Shown here: positions 46,875 through 55,489 of the stretch, piece by piece | Numbering within the stretch: the stretch's first letter is position 1 | Layout of the letters: every line of letters starts with the position of its first letter | From: an uncultured Caryophanales bacterium | Lineage (GTDB): Bacteria; Bacillota_I; Bacilli_A; Acholeplasmatales; Anaeroplasmataceae | Reading direction: 5' to 3' | Length of the DNA: 64,000 bases | NCBI GenBank assembly: GCA_946405105.1 | Contig: CAMJFY010000002.1 | Span: 62,001-126,000, forward strand | Position numbers and translations under genes: made by a program | Notes under the pieces: model-generated | Told to the model about the DNA's origin: nothing | Databases searched by the model: none | What the model saw: only the letters and a program-made list of their open reading frames with translations

Positions 46875-49181
46875 ATGGCAGATAAGAAAAAAATAAAAGA
46901 AGCTATAGGCAAAGAGAGACTACCATTTGAATTCATCGCCAAGCTAATTGGTATTGATAAGCCTGATTATCCTGATTTAGAGGATACATTAAATGAAATG
47001 GTAGAATCTGGAGAGCTTAGATATAGTGAAAACACAGGATTATATCATCTAACTAAAGGAAGAAGGCTATCTAAGGATGCTGTTTATGATTTAATTAAGG
47101 AATTAAATTATGCAAAAGAAAATACCATAGCTCGTGCATTTAATGTTAAATTTAAGGAGCTTAAGGCTATCACAAATGAATTAATTGCTGAAGGAAAAAT
47201 AGTATTCGCTCCAGCTTTTCAGGTATATGGTATACCTAAGGTAGCTAAGCTTGAATTAAAGGATAGAGGATATGCATTTGCCTTAGTTGAGGGTGAGGAT
47301 GATTATTATTTAGCCCCTGATTTTATTGGCAATGCTTATAATGGTGATACTGTAAATATTTTACCGATTGGTAAAATAAATGATGATGACAAACTTAATA
47401 GTGCGATTGTTTGTGGTGTAATTGAGCGTGCTAATAAAACTGTAGTTGGTATATTAACTAAAAAAGGAAAGAAATATATTAAGTACTATATTAAGAGCAC
47501 TAGATTAGATTTTAAATATTCAGTAGATGTATATAATAATGAGATAGGATCATTAGAGGAAGGACAAATAGTTATAGCTGATTTAATTTATGATGATTTT
47601 AGATTATTAGCTACAAATTTGAAACTTGTAGGAAATCCAAATGACCCAGGAATTGAAATTACTGAAATTGCATTAGAATATGGATTTGAATTAAATTTTT
47701 CACCAGAAACAGAAGAACAAATTAAAAAAATCCCTGATTATGTAACTGAAAAAGAATACAAAAACAGAGAAGATTATAGAGATTTATTAATCATTACAAT
47801 TGATGGTGATGATTCAAAGGATTTTGATGATGCAGTAAATGTAAGAAAGCTAGATAATGGTAATTACCTACTTGGTGTATTTATTGCGGATGTTAGCCAC
47901 TATGTAAAGGAAGGTACACCACTTGATAAGGATGCCCTAAAAAGAGGCACATCAGTTTATTTAGCGGATAGAGTAATCCCAATGATACCACATAAGCTAT
48001 CAGATGGAATTTGTTCATTAAATGAAAATGTTGATAGATTAGTCTTAGCCTGTATAATGGAAATAGATAATAAAGGTAGATTAGTAAATTATGATATCAA
48101 AGAAGGCGTAATTAAATCAAACCATAGAATGACATACCGCAAGGTAAATGCCATTTTAGAGGGCGATAAAGATTTATGCAATGAATATAGTGATATCGTA
48201 GATATGCTAAATCTAATGAAAGAATTATCTACAATCATTAGAAATATAAGACATAAAAAGGGCGCAATTGATTTTGAAACATCAGAATATAAATTCACCC
48301 TAAACCCAAACGGCTCTCCTAAATCAATATCTAAATGTGAAAGATTAGGTGCAGAAAAGCTAATAGAGGATTTTATGCTAAAGGCTAATGAAACAATAGC
48401 TTATCATATGAACATTATGAATTTGCCAATTATTTATAGAGTTCATGAGAAGCCTGATCAGGAAAAGCTACATACAATATTTGATTCATTAAAGCTATTA
48501 GGTGTTAATTATAAAACAATTAAGGATGATATAAAAACACATGATATTCAAAATGTATTAGCTAGCCTTGATGATAATCCTAATAAGGAAATCATTAATA
48601 ATATGATATTAAGAGGAATGATGAAGGCAAAATATAGTGATACATGCCTAGGCCATTACGGCTTACAAATGAATTATTATTGTCATTTCACATCACCTAT
48701 TAGAAGATATCCTGATTTAATGACTCATCGTATGATTAAAAAGCTATTATTACATCCTACTGATAAATTTGATGCTGATTTATCTAAATATATTAGCATA
48801 ATGAAGGACATTGCAGATGCTAATTCATTATCTGAAAAGAAATCAGTAGAATGTGAAAGAGAAGTAAATGATATGCTTTATGCATGGTATATGCAAAAGA
48901 GAATTGGTAATGAATATGATGCGATAATAACATCTATCACTCCATTTGGAATGTTTTGTGAAATAGGTAATGGAATAGAAGGTTTAATATCTTCTAGAAA
49001 TATGAGTGGATATTATGAATATAATGAAAAGACTATTTCAGCATCTAATGGTAAAAATACATTTACACTTGGTGATAGAATAAAAATTAGAGTTGTTAAC
49101 GCTAATAGAAAAGAAAGAACTATTGATTTTGTTTTAAGCTCAGATTATGAGGAAGGAAAATATTATGAAAATTATATGTAA
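46875..49181 (+). CDS. rnr: Ribonuclease R
   Basis: This 768-residue 3'-5' exoribonuclease degrades structured RNA and takes part in trans-translation quality control with SmpB/tmRNA. It has N-terminal winged-helix segments (about 1-130), cold-shock-like domains, and an RNB domain with the catalytic Asp cluster DGDDSKDFDDAVNV near 310 and HYGLQMNYYCHFTSPIRRYPD near 595. An S1 domain is at about 665-755. It has GGAGGTGG upstream of the ATG and overlaps smpB by 17 bases. Confidence 0.97.
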   Translation: MADKKKIKEAIGKERLPFEFIAKLIGIDKPDYPDLEDTLNEMVESGELRYSENTGLYHLTKGRRLSKDAVYDLIKELNYAKENTIARAFNVKFKELKAITNELIAEGKIVFAPAFQVYGIPKVAKLELKDRGYAFALVEGEDDYYLAPDFIGNAYNGDTVNILPIGKINDDDKLNSAIVCGVIERANKTVVGILTKKGKKYIKYYIKSTRLDFKYSVDVYNNEIGSLEEGQIVIADLIYDDFRLLATNLKLVGNPNDPGIEITEIALEYGFELNFSPETEEQIKKIPDYVTEKEYKNREDYRDLLIITIDGDDSKDFDDAVNVRKLDNGNYLLGVFIADVSHYVKEGTPLDKDALKRGTSVYLADRVIPMIPHKLSDGICSLNENVDRLVLACIMEIDNKGRLVNYDIKEGVIKSNHRMTYRKVNAILEGDKDLCNEYSDIVDMLNLMKELSTIIRNIRHKKGAIDFETSEYKFTLNPNGSPKSISKCERLGAEKLIEDFMLKANETIAYHMNIMNLPIIYRVHEKPDQEKLHTIFDSLKLLGVNYKTIKDDIKTHDIQNVLASLDDNPNKEIINNMILRGMMKAKYSDTCLGHYGLQMNYYCHFTSPIRRYPDLMTHRMIKKLLLHPTDKFDADLSKYISIMKDIADANSLSEKKSVECEREVNDMLYAWYMQKRIGNEYDAIITSITPFGMFCEIGNGIEGLISSRNMSGYYEYNEKTISASNGKNTFTLGDRIKIRVVNANRKERTIDFVLSSDYEEGKYYENYM

Positions 49182-49617
49182 TAATAAAAAGGTAACATTT
49201 GAATATTTCATTCTTGATACATTTGAAGCTGGCATTAAGCTAAGTGGTACAGAAATAAAATCAATTAGAGCTGGAAAATGTAATATTAATGATGCTTATG
49301 TAATAATAAGAAATGGAAAAGTATATTTATTAAATATGCATATTGCTAAATATGAAAATGGAAATATATTTAATCATGATGAATTAAGAACAAGAGAACT
49401 ATTATTGCATAAGCATCAAATATATAAGCTTCAGCAAAAGGTTAAGCTTGATGGCTTAACTTTAGTAGCAACTAAAGCATATTTTAAGGATGCTTTAGTA
49501 AAAATAGAAATAGCTCTAGCTAAAGGTAAAAATAAAGCTGATAAGAGAGAATCTATTAAGGAAAGAGATACTAATAGAGAAATAAGTAAGAATTATAAAA
49601 ATAGCTTAAAATACTAG
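49165..49617 (+). CDS. smpB: tmRNA-binding protein SmpB
   Basis: This 150-residue protein binds tmRNA and brings it to stalled ribosomes. It shows NKKVTFEYFILDTFEAGIKLSGTEIKSIRAGKCNINDAY at the N-terminus and the basic tail RESIKERDTNREISK, both family marks. The track starts at 49147; ATG 49165 has GAGGAAGGA at the right distance and gives the normal N-terminus. It overlaps rnr, and ssrA follows directly. Confidence 0.97.
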   Translation: MKIICNNKKVTFEYFILDTFEAGIKLSGTEIKSIRAGKCNINDAYVIIRNGKVYLLNMHIAKYENGNIFNHDELRTRELLLHKHQIYKLQQKVKLDGLTLVATKAYFKDALVKIEIALAKGKNKADKRESIKERDTNREISKNYKNSLKY

Positions 49618-49661
49618 CCACATATAGTATTTTATGCTATATTATATCTACAAATAAATAT

Positions 49662-50057
49662 GGGCTTGTTTTAGGATTCGCTGGGAGTCATAAAGATTTG
49701 TAAGCATGTGGGAGTAGTCTTCCTTAACAACGTCGGGGTTTTAAATAAACGCTGAAGAAAATAATGATTATGCATTTTTAGCTGGTAGAAATACTCAAGC
49801 TAACTATGCTTTCGCTTGCTAATATAATTTAAGCGACAGAACCCTACTGATTTCCTATGTCGGTAGGCTTTCTGACAATTGAATAGGATATATTTATTGT
49901 GCGCTACTCTAACATAGTAAATGAATTTAATAGAGTGTAGTTAGTTTTTGGTTTGATTATTCGCTTAGGGCTAATGAAGATTTAGGATAATCTAAACATG
50001 TAGAAAGCAAGTTGGAGTGGTTTTCATACGGGAGTTCGAGTCTCCCCAAGTCCACCA
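49662..50057 (+). ncRNA. ssrA: Transfer-messenger RNA (tmRNA)
   Basis: One-piece tmRNA of about 396 nt. The 5' end GGGCTTG pairs with CAAGTCC at 50047-50053, followed by A and encoded CCA (50055-50057). A tRNA-like T arm GGGAGTTCGAGTCTCCC is present. The tag ORF is 49751-49819: resume codon GCT, then AEENNDYAFLAGRNTQANYAFAC and TAA. The tag has 23 residues and ends in Cys, not the usual Ala-Ala. Its position just after smpB is standard. Pseudoknots were not fully traced. Confidence 0.95.
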
Positions 50058-50173
50058 TAATGAATAGTATATTTTGATACGATTATGTATCAAGATATTT
50101 TATATAAAACTTTAACTAAGCTATAAATTAATAATTAAGGCACTTATTAATGAAAATAAGTGTCTTTTTATTT

Positions 50174-51046
50174 TTATAAATTCTTTAATAAATCTTCTTT
50201 ACTTATTGATATAATTTTTGTCATGACAAATCTTTTCTTACCTACATCCTTAATAGAAGAACCAATAGAATATATATCATCATCTATTATTAAAAATCTA
50301 TCATGCATTATATTATTTCTAATTATAGTTAATTTATGATTAATTTGGAATTTATTAATATCTTGTTTAGAAATACTAGCTGAAGGTAATGTGTAAATAG
50401 TAATAGGTGTATTTGTTTCATTTAACATATCTAATACAGCTATATCTATATATCCATCGATAATTAATATTTCTTTCTTAGCAGATAGAAGAAGCTTTTT
50501 AATATAAGAATATGCCTCAAATATATTGTTTTCATAAAATAGCATATTTGATAATATATTGTCAGTTGATTCAAGTGATGATAATCTATTATTCATATTA
50601 GATGCATTTTCAATTAAATAATTTACTTTATTATTTAATGTAATTATATTTTCTTGGCATTCAATACACCTTTTATTATTTATAGAATAGCCATTTAGTA
50701 AATATTGCTTTAAAACTGAATTGGCCCATTTCCTAAATAATATACCACGATTTGATTTAACTCGATATCCCAATGATATTATTACATCTAAATTATAATA
50801 AGCGACATTGTATGTTTTGCCATCTAAAGCAGTTGTCGCAAAAAATGCGACAGCTGAATTATCACATTCTTCATTTAAAATGTTATTAATATGCTTTCTT
50901 ATTGTTTTTTCATCTCGTTCAAACAATTTTGCAAGATCATGAACATTTATCCATACAGTCTCTTCATTAGGTGATACATTTACATCTAAACTGAATTCTC
51001 CATCTTCAAATTTTATCAATTCGTATTTCTTTTCTTGAATATTCAT
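50174..51046 (-). CDS. RhuM-family protein with C-terminal PLD-like domain
   Basis: This 290-residue protein combines two parts. Residues about 1-130 match the RhuM family (DNA-binding-like helical start VHDLAKLFERDEKTIRKHINNI, then DGKTYNVAYYNLDVIISLGYRVKSNRG), found in mobile or pathogenicity regions. A coiled-coil linker (about 135-170) leads to a single phospholipase-D/nuclease-like half at about 185-285, with ILIIDGYID and HDRFLIIDDDIYSIGSSIKD. Only one H..D motif is visible, so dimerisation would be needed for activity. AGGAGG precedes the ATG. It lies opposite and just downstream of ssrA, a favoured site for inserted elements. A role in phage defence is possible but unproven. Confidence 0.8.
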   Translation of the reverse strand: MNIQEKKYELIKFEDGEFSLDVNVSPNEETVWINVHDLAKLFERDEKTIRKHINNILNEECDNSAVAFFATTALDGKTYNVAYYNLDVIISLGYRVKSNRGILFRKWANSVLKQYLLNGYSINNKRCIECQENIITLNNKVNYLIENASNMNNRLSSLESTDNILSNMLFYENNIFEAYSYIKKLLLSAKKEILIIDGYIDIAVLDMLNETNTPITIYTLPSASISKQDINKFQINHKLTIIRNNIMHDRFLIIDDDIYSIGSSIKDVGKKRFVMTKIISISKEDLLKNL

Positions 51047-51079
51047 ATTGTTTTCCTCCTATTTTTCTCAAAAAGAAAA

Positions 51080-51187
51080 GCCTTACTGTATCTCTACAAT
51101 AAGGCTTAAAATTTTTTATTAAGTTGTAATTTCATTTTAATAAAATGTCTCATATATACAACTTCCTTTTTATAGTTTTATTATAGC
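51080..51187 (-). promoter_or_regulatory. RhuM promoter and hairpin leader, possible attenuator or small RNA
   Basis: On the minus strand an extended -10 box TGCTATAAT (51180-51188) is followed by a leader of about 100 nt with two hairpins: AAGTTGTA/TACAACTT, then AAGCCTTATTGTA/TACAGTAAGGCTT followed by TTCTTTTT. The second looks like an intrinsic terminator upstream of the RhuM start codon. No clear -35 box is seen. It may make a short RNA or attenuate RhuM. Confidence 0.55.
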
Positions 51188-51270
51188 ACAAAATAACTTA
51201 AAATGGTATAATTCAAGTAATGTATTACATGTTTGTGATAATGTGAATAATTTAGGGTTTAAAATTGAAA

Positions 51271-51300
51271 GAAGGAGGATATATAATCAATTTTGATTAT
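51271..51300 (+). promoter_or_regulatory. Distant ribosome site and inverted repeat before the nucleosidase gene
   Basis: GAAGGAGG (51271-51278) is the only good Shine-Dalgarno sequence but lies about 33 bases before ATG 51312. Between them is ATAATCAA-TT-TTGATTAT (51283-51300), a perfect 8-bp hairpin that could shorten the distance, or an operator. No start codon fits closer to the site. Confidence 0.5.
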
Positions 51301-51311
51301 ATTAGCATAAT

Positions 51312-52094
51312 ATGAAAAGAATAATAGCTATATTTTCAGTAGTTTTAGTATTTTTATTAACGGGATGTAAAACAAATCAATTGTCACGCATAGGTATTAT
51401 ATCTGCGATGGATAATGAAATAGAATTATTATTACAAGATGCTAAAATAGATCATGTTGATAAAATTGGAACAGTAGATTATCATGTAGGAACATTACAT
51501 GGTAAGCCAGTAGTTATTTCTAGATCTGGAATTGGTAAAGTATATGCATCTTCAGGTGCGACTACAATGTTAAATAAATATAATATATCAAAATTAATAT
51601 TTACTGGTATTGCTGGTGGAGTTTCAGATGAAACAGAAGTCTTAGATGTTGTTGTTGCGACAAAACTAGTAGAGCACGATTATGGTATTCTTACTAATGA
51701 TAAATTTGAATGGGTTTCAGGAGATCCAGGCTTTAGTGATGAACCTGGTACTTATTATGAAAGTGATAAAGATTTAGTTAATTTAGCTTATAATTCATCT
51801 ATAGAAGTTATTGGCGAAAATCATTCCTTTAAAGGAGTTATAGCAACGGGTGATCAATTCATTGCATCTGAAACATATGTTCAAGAATTAAAAGATAACT
51901 ACAATGCATACGCATGTGAAATGGAAGGAGTTTCTATTGCAAAGGTATGCATGAATTATAATGTTCCTTATGTTGTGATTAGAGCATTGTCAGATAAGGC
52001 TGATGGTAATGCTCATGATAGTTATGAAAATTTTGGGGATATCGCAGCTTCTAATTCAAGTAAGATAGTTTTAAAAATGCTTGAATCATTATAA
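51312..52094 (+). CDS. Lipoprotein 5'-methylthioadenosine/S-adenosylhomocysteine nucleosidase
   Basis: This 260-residue protein is a full nucleosidase (Pfs/MTAN, about 230 residues) behind a lipoprotein signal: MKRIIAIFSVVLVFLLTGC, with lipobox LTGC. The catalytic domain has IGIISAMDNEIELLL, VISRSGIGKVYA, TGIAGGVSDE, YACEMEGVSIAKVC (Glu contacts ribose) and RALSDKADGNAHDSY with the catalytic Asp. It should remove adenine from MTA, SAH or related nucleosides, but outside the membrane, suggesting nucleoside scavenging. It is paired with RhuM between direct repeats; a terminator follows. Confidence 0.88.
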   Translation: MKRIIAIFSVVLVFLLTGCKTNQLSRIGIISAMDNEIELLLQDAKIDHVDKIGTVDYHVGTLHGKPVVISRSGIGKVYASSGATTMLNKYNISKLIFTGIAGGVSDETEVLDVVVATKLVEHDYGILTNDKFEWVSGDPGFSDEPGTYYESDKDLVNLAYNSSIEVIGENHSFKGVIATGDQFIASETYVQELKDNYNAYACEMEGVSIAKVCMNYNVPYVVIRALSDKADGNAHDSYENFGDIAASNSSKIVLKMLESL

Positions 52095-52115
52095 TTAAAT
52101 TTGATATTTTTTGAA

Positions 52116-52159
52116 AGAGTCGTTAAGAAACTAATTTGGTATTCTAACGACTCTTTTTT
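52116..52159 (+). terminator. Terminator after the nucleosidase gene
   Basis: AGAGTCGTTA/TAACGACTCT is followed by six Ts. The loop is long (19 bases). Confidence 0.85.
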
Positions 52160-52285
52160 ATAAAAAAATAAAAATTAATAAATCTTCTTTACTTATTGAT
52201 GTAATTTTAATGTTTTTCTTTTTTTCTTGAATTAGGTGAGGTTATTTGTTATTATAAGATATATGTTTTGATAAGGAAAAATATT

Positions 52286-53806
52286 ATGTTTTTAGATGCT
52301 TTAAATATTGTAGAAAATATAAATTCAGTTTTACAAGTAATAATAATGATTCTAATCTTTTCAGTAGGTATATTATTAACTGTAAAGAATAGATTTATGC
52401 AGGTTACTAAATTTGGATATAGCTTTAAAAGTACACTTGGTAAAACTATAAAGGATACTGTATCAAAGGATGCAAAAAAGGAAAAAACAAAGGTTTCTCC
52501 ATTCGCTGCATTCGCAACAGCAGTAGCAGGAACAGTAGGTACTGGAAATATTGTAGGTGTTGCTACAGCAATTGTTGCTGGAGGACCAGGGGCAATATTT
52601 TGGATGTGGTTTAGTGCTTTCTTTGGAATGGTAACAAATTATTCAGAAAATGCATTAGGTATTTATTTTAGAAATTTAGATAAAAATGGCGAATATAAGG
52701 GTGGCTCTATGTATTATATACTAAGAGGCCTTGGTAAAGGATTTAAGTGGCTTGCTATAGCATTTTCTATATTTGCTGTATTCGCATCAATTGTTTATAA
52801 TTTTGCACAATCTAATAGTATTTCAACAACTCTTGTTGGTGCATTTAATGCTCAGCTTGATGATTGGGTAATTAAGCTAATAATTGGCTTTATTTTAGCT
52901 TTATTAGTTGGTGTTGTAATTATTGGTGGAATAAAAAGAATATCAAATGTAACATCATTATTAGTTCCATTTATGGCACTTTTATATATAATTCTTGCGG
53001 TAATTATAATATTCATGAATATATCTAAATTACCTGATGCCTTTGTATCTATATTTTCTAATGCATTTAGCATAAGAAGTGCTGGGGCAGGTATATTAGG
53101 ATATACAATTGTTAAGGCATGTAGATATGGTGTTGCAAGAGGAATATTCTCTAATGAAGCAGGTTTAGGTTCATCAGTTATTGCCCATTCTCAGGCAAAT
53201 GTTAATGAGCCAGTAGATCAAGGCTTATGGGGTATATTCGAGGTTTTCCTTGATACATTCATTATTTGTACATTAACTGCATTAATTATTTTAGTATCTG
53301 GTGTAGATATATCAGGAACCCTAAAAGGCTCTGAAATAGGATTATTTATATTCAATCAAAGCTTTGGTACCTTTGGAATAGTAGTATATAGAATAATACT
53401 CCCATTATTCGCATTTACGACCATAATTTCTTGGAGTTATTATGGTGAAAAAGCAATTGAATTCTTATTTGGTTTTAAATCTAAGTTAATATATAAAATT
53501 ATATTTATAGCTTTAATAGTTATTGGAGCCACAATGTCAGTTGACCTTGTTTGGGAGCTTGCAGACACATTTAATATACTAATGGCGATTCCAAATTTAA
53601 TTGCTTTAACATTATTAAGTGGATTAATTGCCAAGATTACAAGAAATTATTTCAAGCGTAAGAAGGGATTACATGTTAAACCAATCCTTTCATATGATGA
53701 AGAACTAAATAGAAAAATGTATGTATCAGGCATGGAAAAAAGAGGTTATTCATACGAAGAAGCAGCTGATATGTATGATGCTGATATAAAATCTGAAGAA
53801 GAATAA
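52286..53806 (+). CDS. Sodium:alanine/glycine symporter, AGCS family
   Basis: This 506-residue inner-membrane transporter has about 11 helices and the family signature PFAAFATAVAGTVGTGNIVGVATAIVAGGPGAIFWMW (about 70-105). It also has NYSENALGIYFR, GSMYYI and FSNEAGLGSSVIAHSQA, all conserved in AGCS. It imports alanine or glycine with Na+. The track starts at TTG 52268; ATG 52286 has AAGGA upstream and is preferred. The C-terminus is a cytoplasmic charged tail. A terminator follows. Confidence 0.93.
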   Translation: MFLDALNIVENINSVLQVIIMILIFSVGILLTVKNRFMQVTKFGYSFKSTLGKTIKDTVSKDAKKEKTKVSPFAAFATAVAGTVGTGNIVGVATAIVAGGPGAIFWMWFSAFFGMVTNYSENALGIYFRNLDKNGEYKGGSMYYILRGLGKGFKWLAIAFSIFAVFASIVYNFAQSNSISTTLVGAFNAQLDDWVIKLIIGFILALLVGVVIIGGIKRISNVTSLLVPFMALLYIILAVIIIFMNISKLPDAFVSIFSNAFSIRSAGAGILGYTIVKACRYGVARGIFSNEAGLGSSVIAHSQANVNEPVDQGLWGIFEVFLDTFIICTLTALIILVSGVDISGTLKGSEIGLFIFNQSFGTFGIVVYRIILPLFAFTTIISWSYYGEKAIEFLFGFKSKLIYKIIFIALIVIGATMSVDLVWELADTFNILMAIPNLIALTLLSGLIAKITRNYFKRKKGLHVKPILSYDEELNRKMYVSGMEKRGYSYEEAADMYDADIKSEEE

Positions 53807-53810
53807 TTTA

Positions 53811-53833
53811 GAGGTAGAAATACCTCTTTTTTT
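53811..53833 (+). terminator. Terminator after the symporter gene
   Basis: GAGGTA/TACCTC with a GAAA loop is followed by seven Ts. Confidence 0.85.
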
Positions 53834-54094
53834 ATACCAATAAAACATACTAAAGTAGTAGTCATTTTTTCTATGAAATTTTTTTATAAATAAAATTCAA
53901 AAAAAGTATTGCAATTACATTTATAATATGATAATTTTTATTTTGTATTTTTATAAAAATGAATACAAAAAATTTAACAAAATATAAGGATTAGAAGTCT
54001 GACGATGGGAGCCTTTTATGCATAGTCATGAATATGGTAGTAATAAGCAACATTATAATCACGAAATTTGAAAATATCAAAGGAGTAATGTTTT
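53834..54094 (+). promoter_or_regulatory. Leader region of the PLP decarboxylase, possible structured RNA
   Basis: The first part is AT-rich with an inverted repeat TTGTATT/AATACAA (about 53944-53969). From about 53988 to 54060 lies a more GC-rich stretch (GAAGTCTGACGATGGGAGCC ...) that can be closed by GATTA/TAATC. It matches no riboswitch I recognise. GGAG precedes the ATG. A structured leader is plausible but unproven. Confidence 0.35.
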
Positions 54095-55411
54095 ATGAAA
54101 AATCTTATTGAAGAAAAAGATGGGAAGCTATATTATAACGGCTATTGCCTTGTAGATTTAGCAAAAAGATTTGGTACACCGCTTACTGTTACTTTTTTAG
54201 ACATTATTAAGGAACGTATCTTATCACTTAAGGAAGCATTTGAGACTGCAAGAAAGGCAACTAATTACGAGGGTAATTTCATCTACTTAAATGCTAACAA
54301 AGCTAATTATGGAAAGGATGAAATTGAATCTGCGTTCATTTTCGCAGATGGTCTTGAAACATCATCTTTCTATGATTTAGTATTATCTTTAAAAATGTAT
54401 GAAAAATATCCTTTATTCCATGACAAGCTAATTGTTTGTAATGGCTTAAAACAAGATGATTATTTAGACGCTATTATTTTAGCCCATAACATTGGCTATA
54501 ATATTATTACAGTTATTGATGATATTTATGAATATGAATATTTCAAGAAAAAGGATGTATGCTTAAAGATTGGTCTTAGAGTTCATTTATCAAGCTTATA
54601 TGAGCCTGAGGTACCAGATGATAGATTTGGTCTAACAGCTGATGAAATTGATTATATTTTAAATGATATTAAGAATACTAATATGGTTTTAAATACAATT
54701 CATTATCATCAAAGAGGATTTGATTTTGAAGAAGATAAATTCTTCAAGAACTTTGATTTAGCTTTTAAATATTATATTAAAGCTAAAAAGATGTATGATT
54801 CAGTTATCTATTTCGATTTTGGTGGAGGAACACCACTTCCAATCGAAGGAGAATTTGATTATGTAGCTTATGCAACATCAATCTTAAATCATATTAAGGA
54901 TTTATGTTCTAAGAATAAGGTTGCCATTCCTAATTTAATTAGTGAAAATGGTAAATATAGCCAAAAGGATTCAACAGTAAATATCTACAAGGTTGTAGGT
55001 ACAAAAAATACTGGTAAATATCCATGGCATATTGTTGATTCATCATTATTAATCGCATTACCTGAAATGTATGCTTTAGGTGAGCCAATGCTAATTAAGC
55101 CTATCAACAACTTAGATAAGCCAATGGTTGAGGCAAGACTAGCAGGTATCACTTGTGATTGTGATGATGTATATTTTGATAAATCAACAGGATATTTCTT
55201 AATGCCTGATTGTGAAGATAATTATATTGGATTATTAGGTACTGGTTCATACCAAAATTCAATGAATGGTAAGGGTGGAGTACATCACTGTATGTTACCA
55301 GAAGAAAAAGATGTAATTATTTATTACAAGAATGGTATTGAATTAGTTAAAGTAAGAAAAGAATTACAAACTATTGAAGATATTTATAAGATTTTAAATA
55401 TTAAACATTAA
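54095..55411 (+). CDS. PLP-dependent decarboxylase, alanine-racemase-like fold III (Arg/DAP/Orn type)
   Basis: This 438-residue enzyme has the fold-III decarboxylase plan. The PLP Lys is in IYLNANKANYG near 72, His in IHYHQRGFD near 206, the phosphate-binding Gly loop in YFDFGGGTPLP near 250, SENGKYSQ near 288, and the active-site Cys region ITCDCDDVYF near 355. The order fits diaminopimelate, ornithine, arginine (SpeA) or carboxynorspermidine decarboxylases. The end LLGTGSYQNSMNG...HHC resembles SpeA-type enzymes most. It likely makes a polyamine or an amino acid precursor. The exact substrate is not decidable here. Its neighbours are a symporter and a HAD lipoprotein. Confidence 0.8.
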   Translation: MKNLIEEKDGKLYYNGYCLVDLAKRFGTPLTVTFLDIIKERILSLKEAFETARKATNYEGNFIYLNANKANYGKDEIESAFIFADGLETSSFYDLVLSLKMYEKYPLFHDKLIVCNGLKQDDYLDAIILAHNIGYNIITVIDDIYEYEYFKKKDVCLKIGLRVHLSSLYEPEVPDDRFGLTADEIDYILNDIKNTNMVLNTIHYHQRGFDFEEDKFFKNFDLAFKYYIKAKKMYDSVIYFDFGGGTPLPIEGEFDYVAYATSILNHIKDLCSKNKVAIPNLISENGKYSQKDSTVNIYKVVGTKNTGKYPWHIVDSSLLIALPEMYALGEPMLIKPINNLDKPMVEARLAGITCDCDDVYFDKSTGYFLMPDCEDNYIGLLGTGSYQNSMNGKGGVHHCMLPEEKDVIIYYKNGIELVKVRKELQTIEDIYKILNIKH

Positions 55412-55418
55412 TAATATA

Positions 55419-55447
55419 GGATGTGGACAAATGCTCACATCCTTTTT
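55419..55447 (+). terminator. Terminator after the decarboxylase gene
   Basis: GGATGTG/CACATCC is followed by five Ts. A TATAAT box for the next gene (GGTATAATATG, about 55457-55467) lies just downstream. Confidence 0.8.
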
Positions 55448-55489
55448 ATTTCTATGGTATAATATGTATATGCTAAGGAGGTAATTATT

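Larger units (their letters stand above)
50185..52208. repeat. 34-bp direct repeats flanking the RhuM-nucleosidase module
   Basis: TTAATAAATCTTCTTTACTTATTGAT plus (A/G)TAATTTT occurs at 50185-50218 and 52175-52208, same orientation, with one mismatch. The left copy encodes the last codons of the RhuM protein (ISISKEDLL); the right copy is a non-coding relic of that sequence after the nucleosidase terminator. The enclosed roughly 2 kb looks like a duplicated or inserted module. Confidence 0.8.

Noticed and set aside
49662-50057. Attachment site at the tmRNA 3' end
   Set aside because: No second copy of the tmRNA 3' end (AGTCCACC region) was seen downstream; the repeats found lie in the RhuM gene end instead.
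53980-54094. Lysine riboswitch before the decarboxylase
   Set aside because: The conserved lysine aptamer blocks are not present, so only an unspecified leader is listed.
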